In this document: piece by piece, positions 8,596 to 16,123 of the stretch
Numbering within the stretch: position 1 is the stretch's first letter
Layout: every line of letters begins with the position of its first letter
From: JAZRPG01 sp045649105
GTDB taxonomy: Bacteria; Bacillota; Clostridia; Oscillospirales; JAAYXM01
Length of the DNA: 59,292 nucleotides
Reading direction: 5' to 3'
Assembly (NCBI GenBank): GCA_045649105.1
Contig: JAZRPG010000012.1
Coordinates: forward strand, 1-59,292
Program-made: the position numbers and the translations under genes
Notes under the pieces: generated by a model
The model's input: the letters and a program-made list of their open reading frames with translations, nothing else
Databases searched by the model: none
Told to the model about the DNA's origin: nothing

Positions 8596-10092
8596 TTATA
8601 CTTCTGCCTTGGTAAATTTAATTACAAGCTCAGGAAGCGAGGAAGGTTCTGTTGTATTTAAAAAGCGTTCCTCTTTATGGAAAATAGATGCAAGCGGCAC
8701 CGGAATCTTCTGTGCCGTGGTCTTTGACAAAATTTCCAAAAGCTCCTCGCCTCCGGACTCGATATCCACTCCGAGTGCTGAGAGAACACTGTCGGCAAAT
8801 TTAAACGGACTTGCAGTCGAAACAAGCATCGTAACCGTGTTATCCTCTGTCTCTGCAAGATATTTTTCATATACATTTACAGCTACCGCCGTATGCGTAT
8901 CTATAAGATAATTGTGTTCGCTGTACACATCTGAGATTGTTCTGAGCGTTGCCGCATCATCGCAGCAGCCGCCGTAAAACAGCTCAGAAAGCTTTGCATG
9001 TATCTCTGCTCCGACAGTGTACGCGCCGTCACTCTGAAGCTTTGCCATATACTTTTTAACTGTTTTATCATCATTGCCCGCCACATGGAAAATAAGCCTT
9101 TCAAGGTTGCTTGAGAGCAGTATATCCATAGCAGGCGATGCCGTAACATGGAACTCACGGCGCATATCATATCTTCCGCTTTCAAAGAAATCCGTCAGAA
9201 CATTATTTGCATTTGATGCACAGATGAATTTCTTTATCGGAATGCCCATCTCTCTTGCGTAATACGCCGCAAGGATATTTCCGAAATTACCCGTCGGAAC
9301 ACATACGTTTATCTCATCGTTCTCAGATATGACCCCATTTTTCAGCATATCGAAATACCCGGATACATAGTATGCAATCTGCGGAACGGCTCTGCCCCAA
9401 TTTATGGAGTTTGCAGATGAGAAAATGCATCCGTTTTCAGACGCCTTTGCTCTCAGCTCCGTATCGGCAAAAATCCGCTTCATGGCCGACTGAACATTAT
9501 CAAAGTTTCCGACAACGGAAGAAACATATACATTATCTCCCGCCTGCGTTGTCATCTGTCGTTCCTGAATACGGCTTACGCCGTCTTTCGGATAAAATAC
9601 GGCAATCTTTGTTCCTTCCACATCAGAAAAACCTTCAAGCGCCGCCTTTCCCGTATCACCTGAGGTTGCGACAAGTATGCATGCCGTTCTCTTTTCGCCC
9701 GTCTTTTTTAGAGATGCGGAAAGCAGATACGGAAGCATCTGAAGCGCCATATCCTTAAAAGCGCAGGTCGGGCCGTGCCACAGCTCTAAAACGCCGAGTT
9801 TTTCATTAAGCATATGTACAGGCGCCACGACATCCGTGTCAAACTTCTCCCTGCTGTATGCCTTTTTTGAAAATTCAGAAAGCTCTTCTTCCGAAAAATC
9901 GCCGAGGAACTTTCCCAGTACATATGCCGCGCGCTTTGCATAATCGGCATTGAGGAGATACTCTCTGTCCTCCGCCGTGAGCTTTGGTATGCTTTCAGGA
10001 CAAAACAGGCCGCCATCGTGGCTTAAGCCACGTACTATTGCCTCAGCGGCAGATATTTTCACCCCGACATCTCTCGTACTAAAATAATTCAT
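8596..10092 (-). CDS. thrC: Threonine synthase
   Basis: PLP enzyme that converts O-phosphohomoserine to threonine. The 498-residue length and the start YFSTRDVGVKISAAEAIVRG match the longer, fold-type II ThrC subgroup. The PLP lysine is in TCAFKDMALQ, and the glycine-rich phosphate loop is probably PTGNFGN. GACGGAGGAATATC precedes the ATG. It lies 17 bases after yraN in a long minus-strand housekeeping run and is followed by the phosphoesterase. Confidence 0.94.
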   Translation of the reverse strand: MNYFSTRDVGVKISAAEAIVRGLSHDGGLFCPESIPKLTAEDREYLLNADYAKRAAYVLGKFLGDFSEEELSEFSKKAYSREKFDTDVVAPVHMLNEKLGVLELWHGPTCAFKDMALQMLPYLLSASLKKTGEKRTACILVATSGDTGKAALEGFSDVEGTKIAVFYPKDGVSRIQERQMTTQAGDNVYVSSVVGNFDNVQSAMKRIFADTELRAKASENGCIFSSANSINWGRAVPQIAYYVSGYFDMLKNGVISENDEINVCVPTGNFGNILAAYYAREMGIPIKKFICASNANNVLTDFFESGRYDMRREFHVTASPAMDILLSSNLERLIFHVAGNDDKTVKKYMAKLQSDGAYTVGAEIHAKLSELFYGGCCDDAATLRTISDVYSEHNYLIDTHTAVAVNVYEKYLAETEDNTVTMLVSTASPFKFADSVLSALGVDIESGGEELLEILSKTTAQKIPVPLASIFHKEERFLNTTEPSSLPELVIKFTKAEV

Positions 10093-10109
10093 GATATTCC
10101 TCCGTCAAA

Positions 10110-10472
10110 TCAGAATGCATCTTCAATATGATTTAAAGTATATTCTCTATCCGCACCAAGCGGTGCATATATTTCTATAACATCAAATCTTATATATTTA
10201 TTTGTATCGTTCTGTGAAAGCCAGATTTCAGCAGTTGTGCGTATCCTCTCCTGCTTTTTTGCGGTTACAAACTCCCGCGCATCGGCAAACTCCGCATTTT
10301 TACGAAGCTTAACCTCAACAAAAACTACGCTTTTTTTATTCTCCGCTATAATATCTATTTCTCCGAACCTTGTTTTATAGTTCATGCTGACTATTTTGTA
10401 TTTCTTTTTTCTCAGGTATTTTGCCGCCTCGGCTTCTCCCCACTTCCCGAGCAATCCGGAGTTTAAGCTCAT
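10110..10472 (-). CDS. YraN/UPF0102 endonuclease-like protein
   Basis: Small protein (120 residues) of the YraN family, which has a restriction-endonuclease-like fold related to Holliday-junction resolvases. The signature runs from GKWGEAEAAKYLRKKKY through FGEIDIIAE to VVFVEVKLR, containing the D..E.K type metal-binding residues. Its ATG overlaps the stop codon of rnhB (ATGA), the usual rnhB-yraN pairing, which suggests translational coupling. The real cellular role of the family is not settled. Confidence 0.9.
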   Translation of the reverse strand: MSLNSGLLGKWGEAEAAKYLRKKKYKIVSMNYKTRFGEIDIIAENKKSVVFVEVKLRKNAEFADAREFVTAKKQERIRTTAEIWLSQNDTNKYIRFDVIEIYAPLGADREYTLNHIEDAF

Positions 10473-11089
10473 TTAAGCAACACACCGCCTTTATAGCGCG
10501 CAAAAAACGATTTTCTGTGTACCTCTGACAAGCCAAACGCCTCTACACGCTCATAATGAAGCTTTGTCGGGTAGCCCTTATGCTTTTCAAAGGCGTACTC
10601 GGGATACTTCTCCGCAAGTTTTTCCATATACCTGTCCCTGCTCACTTTTGCAAGTATCGACGCAGCGGCAATATTGGCTGACAAGCTATCTCCCTTTACA
10701 ACGCTTCGTGCAGGGATTTTTATATTCCGCACCTTATCTCCGTCAATAAGCACAAAATCAGGCGCAATCTTAAGCTTATCAATGGCGCGCTGCATGGCAA
10801 GAAATGTTGCGTTAAGTATATTAAGCTCATCAATCTCCGCTTCACTCGCCGAAGCCACACCGTAAGACAGCGCATTTTCGCATATTATATCATACAGCGC
10901 ATCGCGTTTTTTCTCGCTCAGCTTTTTTGAATCGTCAAGTCCGTCTATATCCTTCCCGACAGGAAGTACAACAGCGGCGGCATATACAGGCCCTGCAAGC
11001 GGGCCTCTGCCGGCCTCATCCACACCGCATATAATCTTGTAGCCTTCGCTCATGCATTCCTTCTCAAACAACCACAAATCGGTGCTCAT
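10469..11089 (-). CDS. rnhB: Ribonuclease HII
   Basis: Removes RNA from RNA-DNA hybrids, including single ribonucleotides in DNA. The motif CGVDEAGRGPLAGPVYAAAV carries the first two acidic residues, and SKKLSEKKR and the DGDK region follow. The open frame extends further upstream to 11179, but that part overlaps rbgA. The ATG at 11089 has a clear AGGAGG 8 bases upstream and gives a normal 206-residue protein, so I chose it. It is placed between rbgA and yraN. Confidence 0.95.
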   Translation of the reverse strand: MSTDLWLFEKECMSEGYKIICGVDEAGRGPLAGPVYAAAVVLPVGKDIDGLDDSKKLSEKKRDALYDIICENALSYGVASASEAEIDELNILNATFLAMQRAIDKLKIAPDFVLIDGDKVRNIKIPARSVVKGDSLSANIAAASILAKVSRDRYMEKLAEKYPEYAFEKHKGYPTKLHYERVEAFGLSEVHRKSFFARYKGGVLLK

Positions 11090-11108
11090 AAAGGCGCCTC
11101 CTGACATA

Positions 11109-12011
11109 TCATTCTGAGAGCATCCCGCGAAACTCAATTTTTTCAAGCGGAGCTCTTCCCGCATCACAGACATCCTCAAGCGTTATTCTGCCGAGAAGTC
11201 CGCTGCGGAACTCATCAAGCAGTGTCTGCGCCATGCGCTCACTGTTCACTTCGCCGCCTGACAGCAGAAAGCCCCGCGCTCTCGCCGCCCGGAGCAGAAT
11301 ATCATACCCCGGCTCTTCCGGTGATGTGGTTATCTTATACCTGGCTTCAAGCGCCTCCGGATATTTCTCCGAAAGAACCTCTAAAAGAAGCGATGCAAGC
11401 GACTCAATATCAAGTATTTCATCCTTTATCGCGCCTGTGAACGCAAGATTAAGTGCAGTTCTTTTGTCGTCAAACTTAGGCCACAGCATACCCGGAGTGT
11501 CGAGCATATCCAGCCCGTTCTCAACGCGTATCCACTGCTTTGTCCGCGTGACGCCCGGTCTGTCCTCCGCCTTTGCAACGCTCTTTCCGGACACACGGTT
11601 TATAAATGACGATTTACCCACATTCGGCACTCCGCAAATCATGACACGCATGACGCGGCCTATTTGCCCCTTTTTTCTGTACTCCTCTATTTTGTCTGCA
11701 AGCAGGCTCCTGACAGCACCGGCAAACGCAGAAACGCCGGCGCCGGATTTTGAATTAGTCTCCACTACCGAGTATCCCATTGAGCGATAGTATGCTGCCC
11801 ACTTTTTCGTAAGCTCCCGGTCTGCAAGGTCAATCCGGTTGAGCAGAATAACCCTCGGCTTCCCCGCCGCAAGCTTGTCTATATCATAGTTTCTGCTTGA
11901 AACGGGTATGCGCGCATCAAGTACCTCACACACGGCATCGACCATTTTTAGGTTTTCCGATATCATACGGCGCGTTTTCGTCATATGCCCCGGATACCAT
12001 TGTATGTCCAT
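11109..12011 (-). CDS. rbgA: Ribosome biogenesis GTPase RbgA/YlqF
   Basis: Circularly permuted GTPase required for 50S subunit maturation. The motif order shows the permutation: G4 (LLNRIDLAD) near residue 56 comes before the P-loop GVPNVGKSS near 127 and the G3 DTPGM near 172. The N-terminus IQWYPGHMTKTRR is the family signature. The length is 300 residues. It begins 18 bases after lepB. The order rplS-lepB-rbgA-rnhB is conserved in Firmicutes. Confidence 0.96.
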   Translation of the reverse strand: MDIQWYPGHMTKTRRMISENLKMVDAVCEVLDARIPVSSRNYDIDKLAAGKPRVILLNRIDLADRELTKKWAAYYRSMGYSVVETNSKSGAGVSAFAGAVRSLLADKIEEYRKKGQIGRVMRVMICGVPNVGKSSFINRVSGKSVAKAEDRPGVTRTKQWIRVENGLDMLDTPGMLWPKFDDKRTALNLAFTGAIKDEILDIESLASLLLEVLSEKYPEALEARYKITTSPEEPGYDILLRAARARGFLLSGGEVNSERMAQTLLDEFRSGLLGRITLEDVCDAGRAPLEKIEFRGMLSE

Positions 12012-12029
12012 ATTATCGCGCCTTTCTGA

Positions 12030-12611
12030 TTATTTTACAGGCCCGAAACTGCCGAGTGGCAGAAGCCTGAATATAAGTCTGCCCATAATATATTTTTCAT
12101 TAACCATTCCCAGGCGGGTATCGCGGCTGTCAGAACTGTGGTTTCTGTTATCGCCCATAACAAACACGCTGTCCTCCGGCACAGTCACCGGGAAAACCAT
12201 GTCAAACTCGCGGTGCGTAAGGTCTGCTGTATACGGCTCATCAAGTGCCTTTCCGTCTACATATACAACGCCTCGGTCAAAGTCTATATCTATTTCCTGC
12301 CCCTCTGTGGCAATAATTCGCTTAACTATCATTTTCCCGTCAAGGAATGATTTTTTTGCGAGCACGACAATATCGCCCTGCTCCGGCTCATAAAACATAT
12401 TCGAAATCACGAGCCAGTCCCTGTCATTAAGTGTCGGGAGCATGGACTCACCGTCTACCCCTACAACCCGAATTACGAACATGAAAATCAAAACAATCGA
12501 TGCGAGTATCAGAGTTATGTTCTGCACCCAATCAAAAATTTCAGCCTTTGCCTCTGAAACTTTTCCTCGGGACCCGTCCCGCTCGCTGTCGAATTGTATA
12601 TTATCAGACAT
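12030..12611 (-). CDS. lepB: Signal peptidase I
   Basis: Membrane-anchored serine protease that removes signal peptides from secreted proteins. One membrane segment (ITLILASIVLIFMFVIRVVG) near residues 30-49 is followed by the catalytic serine in DGESMLPTL and the catalytic lysine in KMIVKRIIA, then the GDNRNHSSDSR box. An upstream in-frame ATG at 12626 has no ribosome binding site and itself contains part of GGAG used by the ATG at 12611, 9 bases away. The 193-residue form is therefore preferred. Confidence 0.95.
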   Translation of the reverse strand: MSDNIQFDSERDGSRGKVSEAKAEIFDWVQNITLILASIVLIFMFVIRVVGVDGESMLPTLNDRDWLVISNMFYEPEQGDIVVLAKKSFLDGKMIVKRIIATEGQEIDIDFDRGVVYVDGKALDEPYTADLTHREFDMVFPVTVPEDSVFVMGDNRNHSSDSRDTRLGMVNEKYIMGRLIFRLLPLGSFGPVK

Positions 12612-12633
12612 ATCAACACACTCCATACAAGTG

Positions 12634-12666
12634 AAAAAAGGGGAAGACCAAAAAAGCCCTCCCCTT
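12634..12666 (-). terminator. Possible terminator after rplS
   Basis: A 7-bp stem (12638-12644 with 12660-12666) is followed on the minus strand by six U residues. It lies between the rplS stop and the lepB start, so it may cut transcription of lepB relative to the ribosomal protein gene. The stem is short, so partial termination is more likely than full. Confidence 0.55.
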
Positions 12667-12671
12667 CTCCT

Positions 12672-13013
12672 TTAGATATCCTCTTTGACCTTTGCCGCTT
12701 TGCCGACTCTGCCACGCAGGTAGTACAGCTTTGCGCGTCTGACCTTACCCTTACGGACAAGCTCAAACTTGACAACATGCGGTGAATGAATCGGGAAGAC
12801 CTTTTCGACTCCGACTCCGTATGACAGGCGGCGGACTGTAACCGTCTCCTGAATACCACCGTGCTTCTTCGCGATTACCGTTCCTTCAAAAAGCTGAACG
12901 CGCTCGCGGTTGCCTTCCTTGATAAGGACATGGACACGAACAGTGTCACCAATGCTTATTCTCGGCAAATCCTTCTTAATCTGACTGTCTGTCAAATTCT
13001 TGATGAGATCCAT
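12672..13013 (-). CDS. rplS: 50S ribosomal protein L19
   Basis: Ribosomal protein at the interface of the two subunits. The 113-residue length and the sequences RISIGDTVRVHVLIKEG, RVQLFEGTVIAKKHGG and the C-terminal GKVRRAKLYYLRGRVGKAAK are typical. GGGAGGAGTG stands before the ATG. It is the first gene of the rplS-lepB-rbgA-rnhB-yraN-thrC run and has its own SigA-type promoter about 80 bases upstream. Confidence 0.98.
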   Translation of the reverse strand: MDLIKNLTDSQIKKDLPRISIGDTVRVHVLIKEGNRERVQLFEGTVIAKKHGGIQETVTVRRLSYGVGVEKVFPIHSPHVVKFELVRKGKVRRAKLYYLRGRVGKAAKVKEDI

Positions 13014-13091
13014 TGATGCACTCCTCCCTTCTTCATAGACGTTCTTGCCTCAATACCGAAGCAGAGGACCGCCCGTTTATATGACCGTAGT

Positions 13092-13120
13092 ATCATATCA
13101 CATTCAAAAGGAAAAATCAA
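13092..13120 (-). promoter_or_regulatory. SigA-type promoter of rplS
   Basis: On the minus strand TTGATT and TATGAT are separated by 17 bases. Transcription would start near 13085 and give a leader of roughly 70 bases before rplS. Firmicute rplS genes may carry an autoregulatory L19 leader RNA; I cannot confirm its fold here. Confidence 0.75.
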
Positions 13121-13168
13121 GTATTTATTTAGTTTTTTTATATATTGATTATATATTACCCTATTTAT

Positions 13169-13198
13169 TTGCACTTTGACCCGAAAATATGTTATACT
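13169..13198 (+). promoter_or_regulatory. Promoter of the pseudouridine synthase gene
   Basis: TTGCAC and TATACT with an 18-base spacer, ending 27 bases before the ATG at 13226. The resulting 5' leader is only about 20 bases and holds the ribosome binding site GGAGG. Confidence 0.65.
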
Positions 13199-13225
13199 GT
13201 TAGGCAGAAAAATCGGAGGTATACG

Positions 13226-14179
13226 ATGAAGGAATTTACCATACGCGAAAATGACGCAGGCGCGCGGCTCGACAAGTTTACGGCAAAAGCCGTGCCCGCT
13301 CTCCCGCCCAACCTCATACAAAAATACATACGCTTAAAACGCATTAAGGTCAATTCACGCCGCGCCGCGGCCGATATGCGTCTTAACCTCGGTGATGTTG
13401 TGTCAATGTATTTAAACGACGAGTTCTTCGAAACCAGACGAACCTCATCATCAAGAATAAATAAAGCGGCCTCGCTTCCGAATATTTTGTACGAGGACTC
13501 AAACATCATACTTGCAGACAAGCCATCCGGCATATCCGTACATGACGATGCTGCCGGAGGAGAAACACTTATATCACAAATAATAAGCTATCTTGCAGAT
13601 AAGGGCGAATGGAACCCTGAGCGTGAAAACGCATTCGTCCCATCGCTATGTAACAGAATTGACCGCAACACAGGCGGAATTGTAATCGCTGCAAAAAACG
13701 CAGATGCTTTGCGGATAATGAATGATAAGATAAAAAACAGAGAGCTGAAAAAACTATACCTCTGCATTGTAATCGGCACCCCGGAGCCGAGAAGCGGAAC
13801 GCTTAAGAATTATATTTTCAAAGATGCTAAAGAAAACCGTGTTTATGTTAAAAACCACCCTTCCCCCGGCGCAAAGAGCGCCGTTACAAAATACCGCACT
13901 ATCGCAACGCGCGCAGGAATATCACTTGTTGAATGTGAGCTTATTACAGGACGCACACATCAGATACGCGCACAGATGGCATCAGCAGGATATCCTCTGC
14001 TTGGCGACGGAAAATACGGAAGAAACAGCGAAAACAAAAAATACGGCCTAAAGCATCAGGCGCTTTATTCATACAAGCTCACTTTCGACTTTAAAACCCC
14101 GTCAGGCACCCTCGACTATCTCAACAAAAAGACATTTGAGGTAAAAAACATAGATTTCAGAGATAAGTTTTTCGGATAA
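13226..14179 (+). CDS. RluC/RluD-family 23S rRNA pseudouridine synthase
   Basis: Isomerises uridine to pseudouridine in RNA, most likely 23S rRNA. An N-terminal S4 domain (about 1-75, with DKFTAKAVPAL and KRIKVNSRRA) is followed by the catalytic domain. The active-site motif is CNRIDRNTGG with the catalytic aspartate, and GRTHQIRAQMA is present near the C-terminus. An upstream in-frame start at 13145 would overlap the promoter; the ATG at 13226 has GGAGG 6 bases before it. The product has 317 residues. The exact target uridine cannot be read from sequence. Confidence 0.92.
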   Translation: MKEFTIRENDAGARLDKFTAKAVPALPPNLIQKYIRLKRIKVNSRRAAADMRLNLGDVVSMYLNDEFFETRRTSSSRINKAASLPNILYEDSNIILADKPSGISVHDDAAGGETLISQIISYLADKGEWNPERENAFVPSLCNRIDRNTGGIVIAAKNADALRIMNDKIKNRELKKLYLCIVIGTPEPRSGTLKNYIFKDAKENRVYVKNHPSPGAKSAVTKYRTIATRAGISLVECELITGRTHQIRAQMASAGYPLLGDGKYGRNSENKKYGLKHQALYSYKLTFDFKTPSGTLDYLNKKTFEVKNIDFRDKFFG

Positions 14180-14200
14180 AGCCGAAAATCATTAATTATA

Positions 14201-14241
14201 AAAAGAGATGAAACCATAATAAGTTTTGTCTCTTTTCTTTT
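14201..14241 (+). terminator. Terminator after the pseudouridine synthase
   Basis: A 14-bp stem (14201-14214 with 14223-14236, two G-U pairs) with an 8-base loop, followed by CTTTT. It lies 21 bases after the stop codon and separates this gene from the AbrB-ABC cassette. Confidence 0.75.
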
Positions 14242-14260
14242 GCGCAAAAAACAAATACAC

Positions 14261-14289
14261 TTGACTTCTTCTTGTATGTTTTGTATTAT
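14261..14289 (+). promoter_or_regulatory. Promoter of the AbrB-ABC cassette
   Basis: TTGACT and TATTAT with an exact 17-base spacer, 41 bases before the ATG of the AbrB-like gene. The -10 box lies inside the palindrome at 14274-14307, so a protein bound there would block RNA polymerase. Confidence 0.85.
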
Positions 14290-14307
14290 TAGTTATACAA
14301 AACATAC
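14274..14307. promoter_or_regulatory. Perfect 13-bp inverted repeat, candidate operator
   Basis: The arms GTATGTTTTGTAT (14274-14286) and ATACAAAACATAC (14295-14307) are exact reverse complements with an 8-base centre. The repeat covers the -10 box and the probable transcription start of the AbrB-ABC cassette. It has no U-tract, so it is not a terminator. The simplest reading is an operator for the AbrB-like protein encoded just downstream (autoregulation). That last step is inference. Confidence 0.8.
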
Positions 14308-14329
14308 TTAATTTGCAGGAGGGAATGTT

Positions 14330-14545
14330 ATGACTAAGCCGAAGGGAAAATATGCATGGACAGCAACTGTTGGTGAAAAGGGGCAAATCGTAATCCCCAA
14401 ACAAGCCAGAGAGCTGTTCTCCATTCAGCCGGGAGATACCCTTGTTTTACTCGGGGATTTAAAGCGCGGCATTGCCATACCGCCAAAATCCATGTTCGCC
14501 GCCTTTTCTCATGCGGTATTTGAAACAGAAGATAGCGAGGATTAG
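14330..14545 (+). CDS. AbrB/SpoVT-type DNA-binding regulator
   Basis: A 71-residue protein with a swapped-hairpin AbrB domain: VGEKGQIVIPKQARELFSIQPGDTLVLLGD covers about residues 15-43, and a short acidic tail follows. Such proteins bind DNA as dimers. The ATG at 14330 has GGAGGG 5-6 bases upstream. The gene stands alone between a palindromic promoter and a two-gene ABC transporter, 13 bases away, so it very likely regulates that operon. The MazE antitoxin shares this fold, but no toxin gene is adjacent. Confidence 0.88.
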   Translation: MTKPKGKYAWTATVGEKGQIVIPKQARELFSIQPGDTLVLLGDLKRGIAIPPKSMFAAFSHAVFETEDSED

Positions 14546-14558
14546 AAGGAGAAAAGTC

Positions 14559-15287
14559 ATGGAGGCCATACAAATTCAAAATCTGACCAAAGTGTATAAG
14601 GACATTACCGCGGTAGACGGGCTTAATCTGTCGATACACAAAGGAGAACTGTTTTCTCTTCTTGGTGTCAACGGCGCAGGTAAGACCACCACTATAAAAA
14701 TGCTCTCTTGTCTCAGCGCTCCTACCTCCGGCGATGCTCTCCTTATGGGAAAAAGCATCATAACAGATGCGCATGCCGTCAAGTCTGTCATCGGCATTTC
14801 GCCACAGGAAACGGCTGTCGCTCCCAACCTGACCGTCAGAGAAAACCTTGAGCTGATGTGCGGACTTCACGGATTTGACAGAGCAAGGCGCAGATTAAAA
14901 ACAGAGGAACTAACCTATCAATTTGGCTTAGGAAAAATCCTCAACAGGCGGGCAGGAAAGCTGTCCGGCGGGTGGCAACGCAGACTAAGCATAGCAATGG
15001 CGCTCATAGGCGAGCCGCAAATCCTGTTTCTGGACGAGCCGACCCTGGGTCTTGATGTGATTGCCCGAAGCGAGCTGTGGGACACAATACGGGCGCTGAA
15101 AGGCAAGGTCACCATCATTCTCACAACACATTACATGGAAGAGTCCGAGGCACTGTCCGACAGAATCGGCATTATGAAAGACGGAAAACTGATTGCTCTC
15201 GGAACCGCCGAGGAGCTGAAGCAAGCCGCAGGGACAGATAAATTCGAGGCTGCCTTTGTGGCGCTGGTCAGAGGGGTGCAACAATGA
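14559..15287 (+). CDS. ABC transporter ATP-binding protein
   Basis: ATPase subunit of an ABC-2 type transporter, 242 residues. Walker A is GVNGAGKTTT near residue 37-46, the Q-loop is in ISPQET, the signature is KLSGGWQRRLSIA, Walker B is ILFLDEPTLGLD, and the switch histidine is in TTHYMEE. I used the ATG at 14559, which has AAGGAG 8 bases upstream; the open frame extends upstream into the regulator gene. Its stop overlaps the permease start (ATGA), so the two are translationally coupled. Substrate unknown; drug or peptide export is common for this class. Confidence 0.93.
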   Translation: MEAIQIQNLTKVYKDITAVDGLNLSIHKGELFSLLGVNGAGKTTTIKMLSCLSAPTSGDALLMGKSIITDAHAVKSVIGISPQETAVAPNLTVRENLELMCGLHGFDRARRRLKTEELTYQFGLGKILNRRAGKLSGGWQRRLSIAMALIGEPQILFLDEPTLGLDVIARSELWDTIRALKGKVTIILTTHYMEESEALSDRIGIMKDGKLIALGTAEELKQAAGTDKFEAAFVALVRGVQQ

Positions 15288-16015
15288 GAATGCTAGCCTT
15301 TTCAAAAAGAACGCTTTGTGAAATTCTGCGCGACCCTTTAACATTGTTTTTCGGCCTGGGTTTTCCGTGTGTGTTGATTTTGTTGCTCTCCGCAATTCAA
15401 GCCAACATTCCCGTAAGTGTATTTGACATTGACTCACTCGCTCCCGGTATGACGGTATTCGGTCTTTCCTTTATGACCTTGTTTTCAGCTACACTTATTA
15501 CCAAGGACCGTGAAAGTGCGTTGCTGATGCGGCTGTATGCAACGCCCATGACTGCAATAGACTTCATTCTCGGGTACACCTTGCCGATTCTCCCCATCGC
15601 CGCCTCCCAGAGCGTATTCTGCTTTGCTGTTGGCGCTCTGCTTGGCATGAAAATCACAATTAATATCCTGTTTGCCGTACTGTTCATTATTCCGGTTGCT
15701 CTGTTTTTTATAGGTCTGGGATTACTCTTCGGAAGTGTTCTGACTCAGAAGCAGGCAGGCGGCATCTGCGGCGCGCTCCTTACCAATCTGACGGCCTGGT
15801 TGTCCGGGATTTGGCTTGATCTCGACCTTGTAGGAGGCGTATTCAAAGCCGTTGCAAGCATATTGCCGTTCTACCATGCCGTAAAATTAGAACAGGCAGC
15901 GTTTGCAGGAAATTTCAGCAGCATACTCCCACACCTGGCTTGGGTGCTTGGTTATACAGCCGTTACGATTGCTGTTGCCATCGCTCTGTTTTTAAGACAA
16001 ATGAAGCACCAATAG
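15284..16015 (+). CDS. ABC-2 type transporter permease
   Basis: Membrane subunit of 243 residues partnering the ATPase upstream. I count about six hydrophobic segments, starting near residue 17-35 (LTLFFGLGFPCVLILLLSA), with the segment LFFIGLGLLFGSVLTQKQAGG typical of ABC-2 permeases. The ATG overlaps the ATPase stop codon. No terminator follows before the rsmJ-like gene, though that gene has its own promoter. Confidence 0.9.
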   Translation: MRMLAFSKRTLCEILRDPLTLFFGLGFPCVLILLLSAIQANIPVSVFDIDSLAPGMTVFGLSFMTLFSATLITKDRESALLMRLYATPMTAIDFILGYTLPILPIAASQSVFCFAVGALLGMKITINILFAVLFIIPVALFFIGLGLLFGSVLTQKQAGGICGALLTNLTAWLSGIWLDLDLVGGVFKAVASILPFYHAVKLEQAAFAGNFSSILPHLAWVLGYTAVTIAVAIALFLRQMKHQ

Positions 16016-16060
16016 CTATTTTATAAACATTTTAACCACCTGTAAATATATAAAAAGCAC

Positions 16061-16092
16061 TTGACAAAAAAGAGCTGTATTATTAGTATAAT
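16061..16092 (+). promoter_or_regulatory. Promoter of the RsmJ-like gene
   Basis: A perfect TTGACA is followed after 17 bases by TAGTAT (16084-16089), with TATAAT three bases further on. It starts 63 bases before the chosen ATG at 16124. The TTG in this box is also an in-frame start for a longer protein, which argues against that longer form. Confidence 0.65.
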
Positions 16093-16123
16093 TTCAAGAC
16101 TGACAAATAAGGCAGTGAGAGAA

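Noticed and set aside
10469..11179. 236-residue RNase HII
   Set aside because: The first 30 residues overlap rbgA and the ATG at 11089 has a clear AGGAGG site.
14330..14545. MazE antitoxin of a toxin-antitoxin pair
   Set aside because: The fold is shared, but the next gene is an ABC ATPase and no small toxin gene is adjacent.
16061..16123. TTG start giving a longer methyltransferase
   Set aside because: The TTG is part of a perfect TTGACA -35 box; the extra 21 residues do not fit RsmJ starts.
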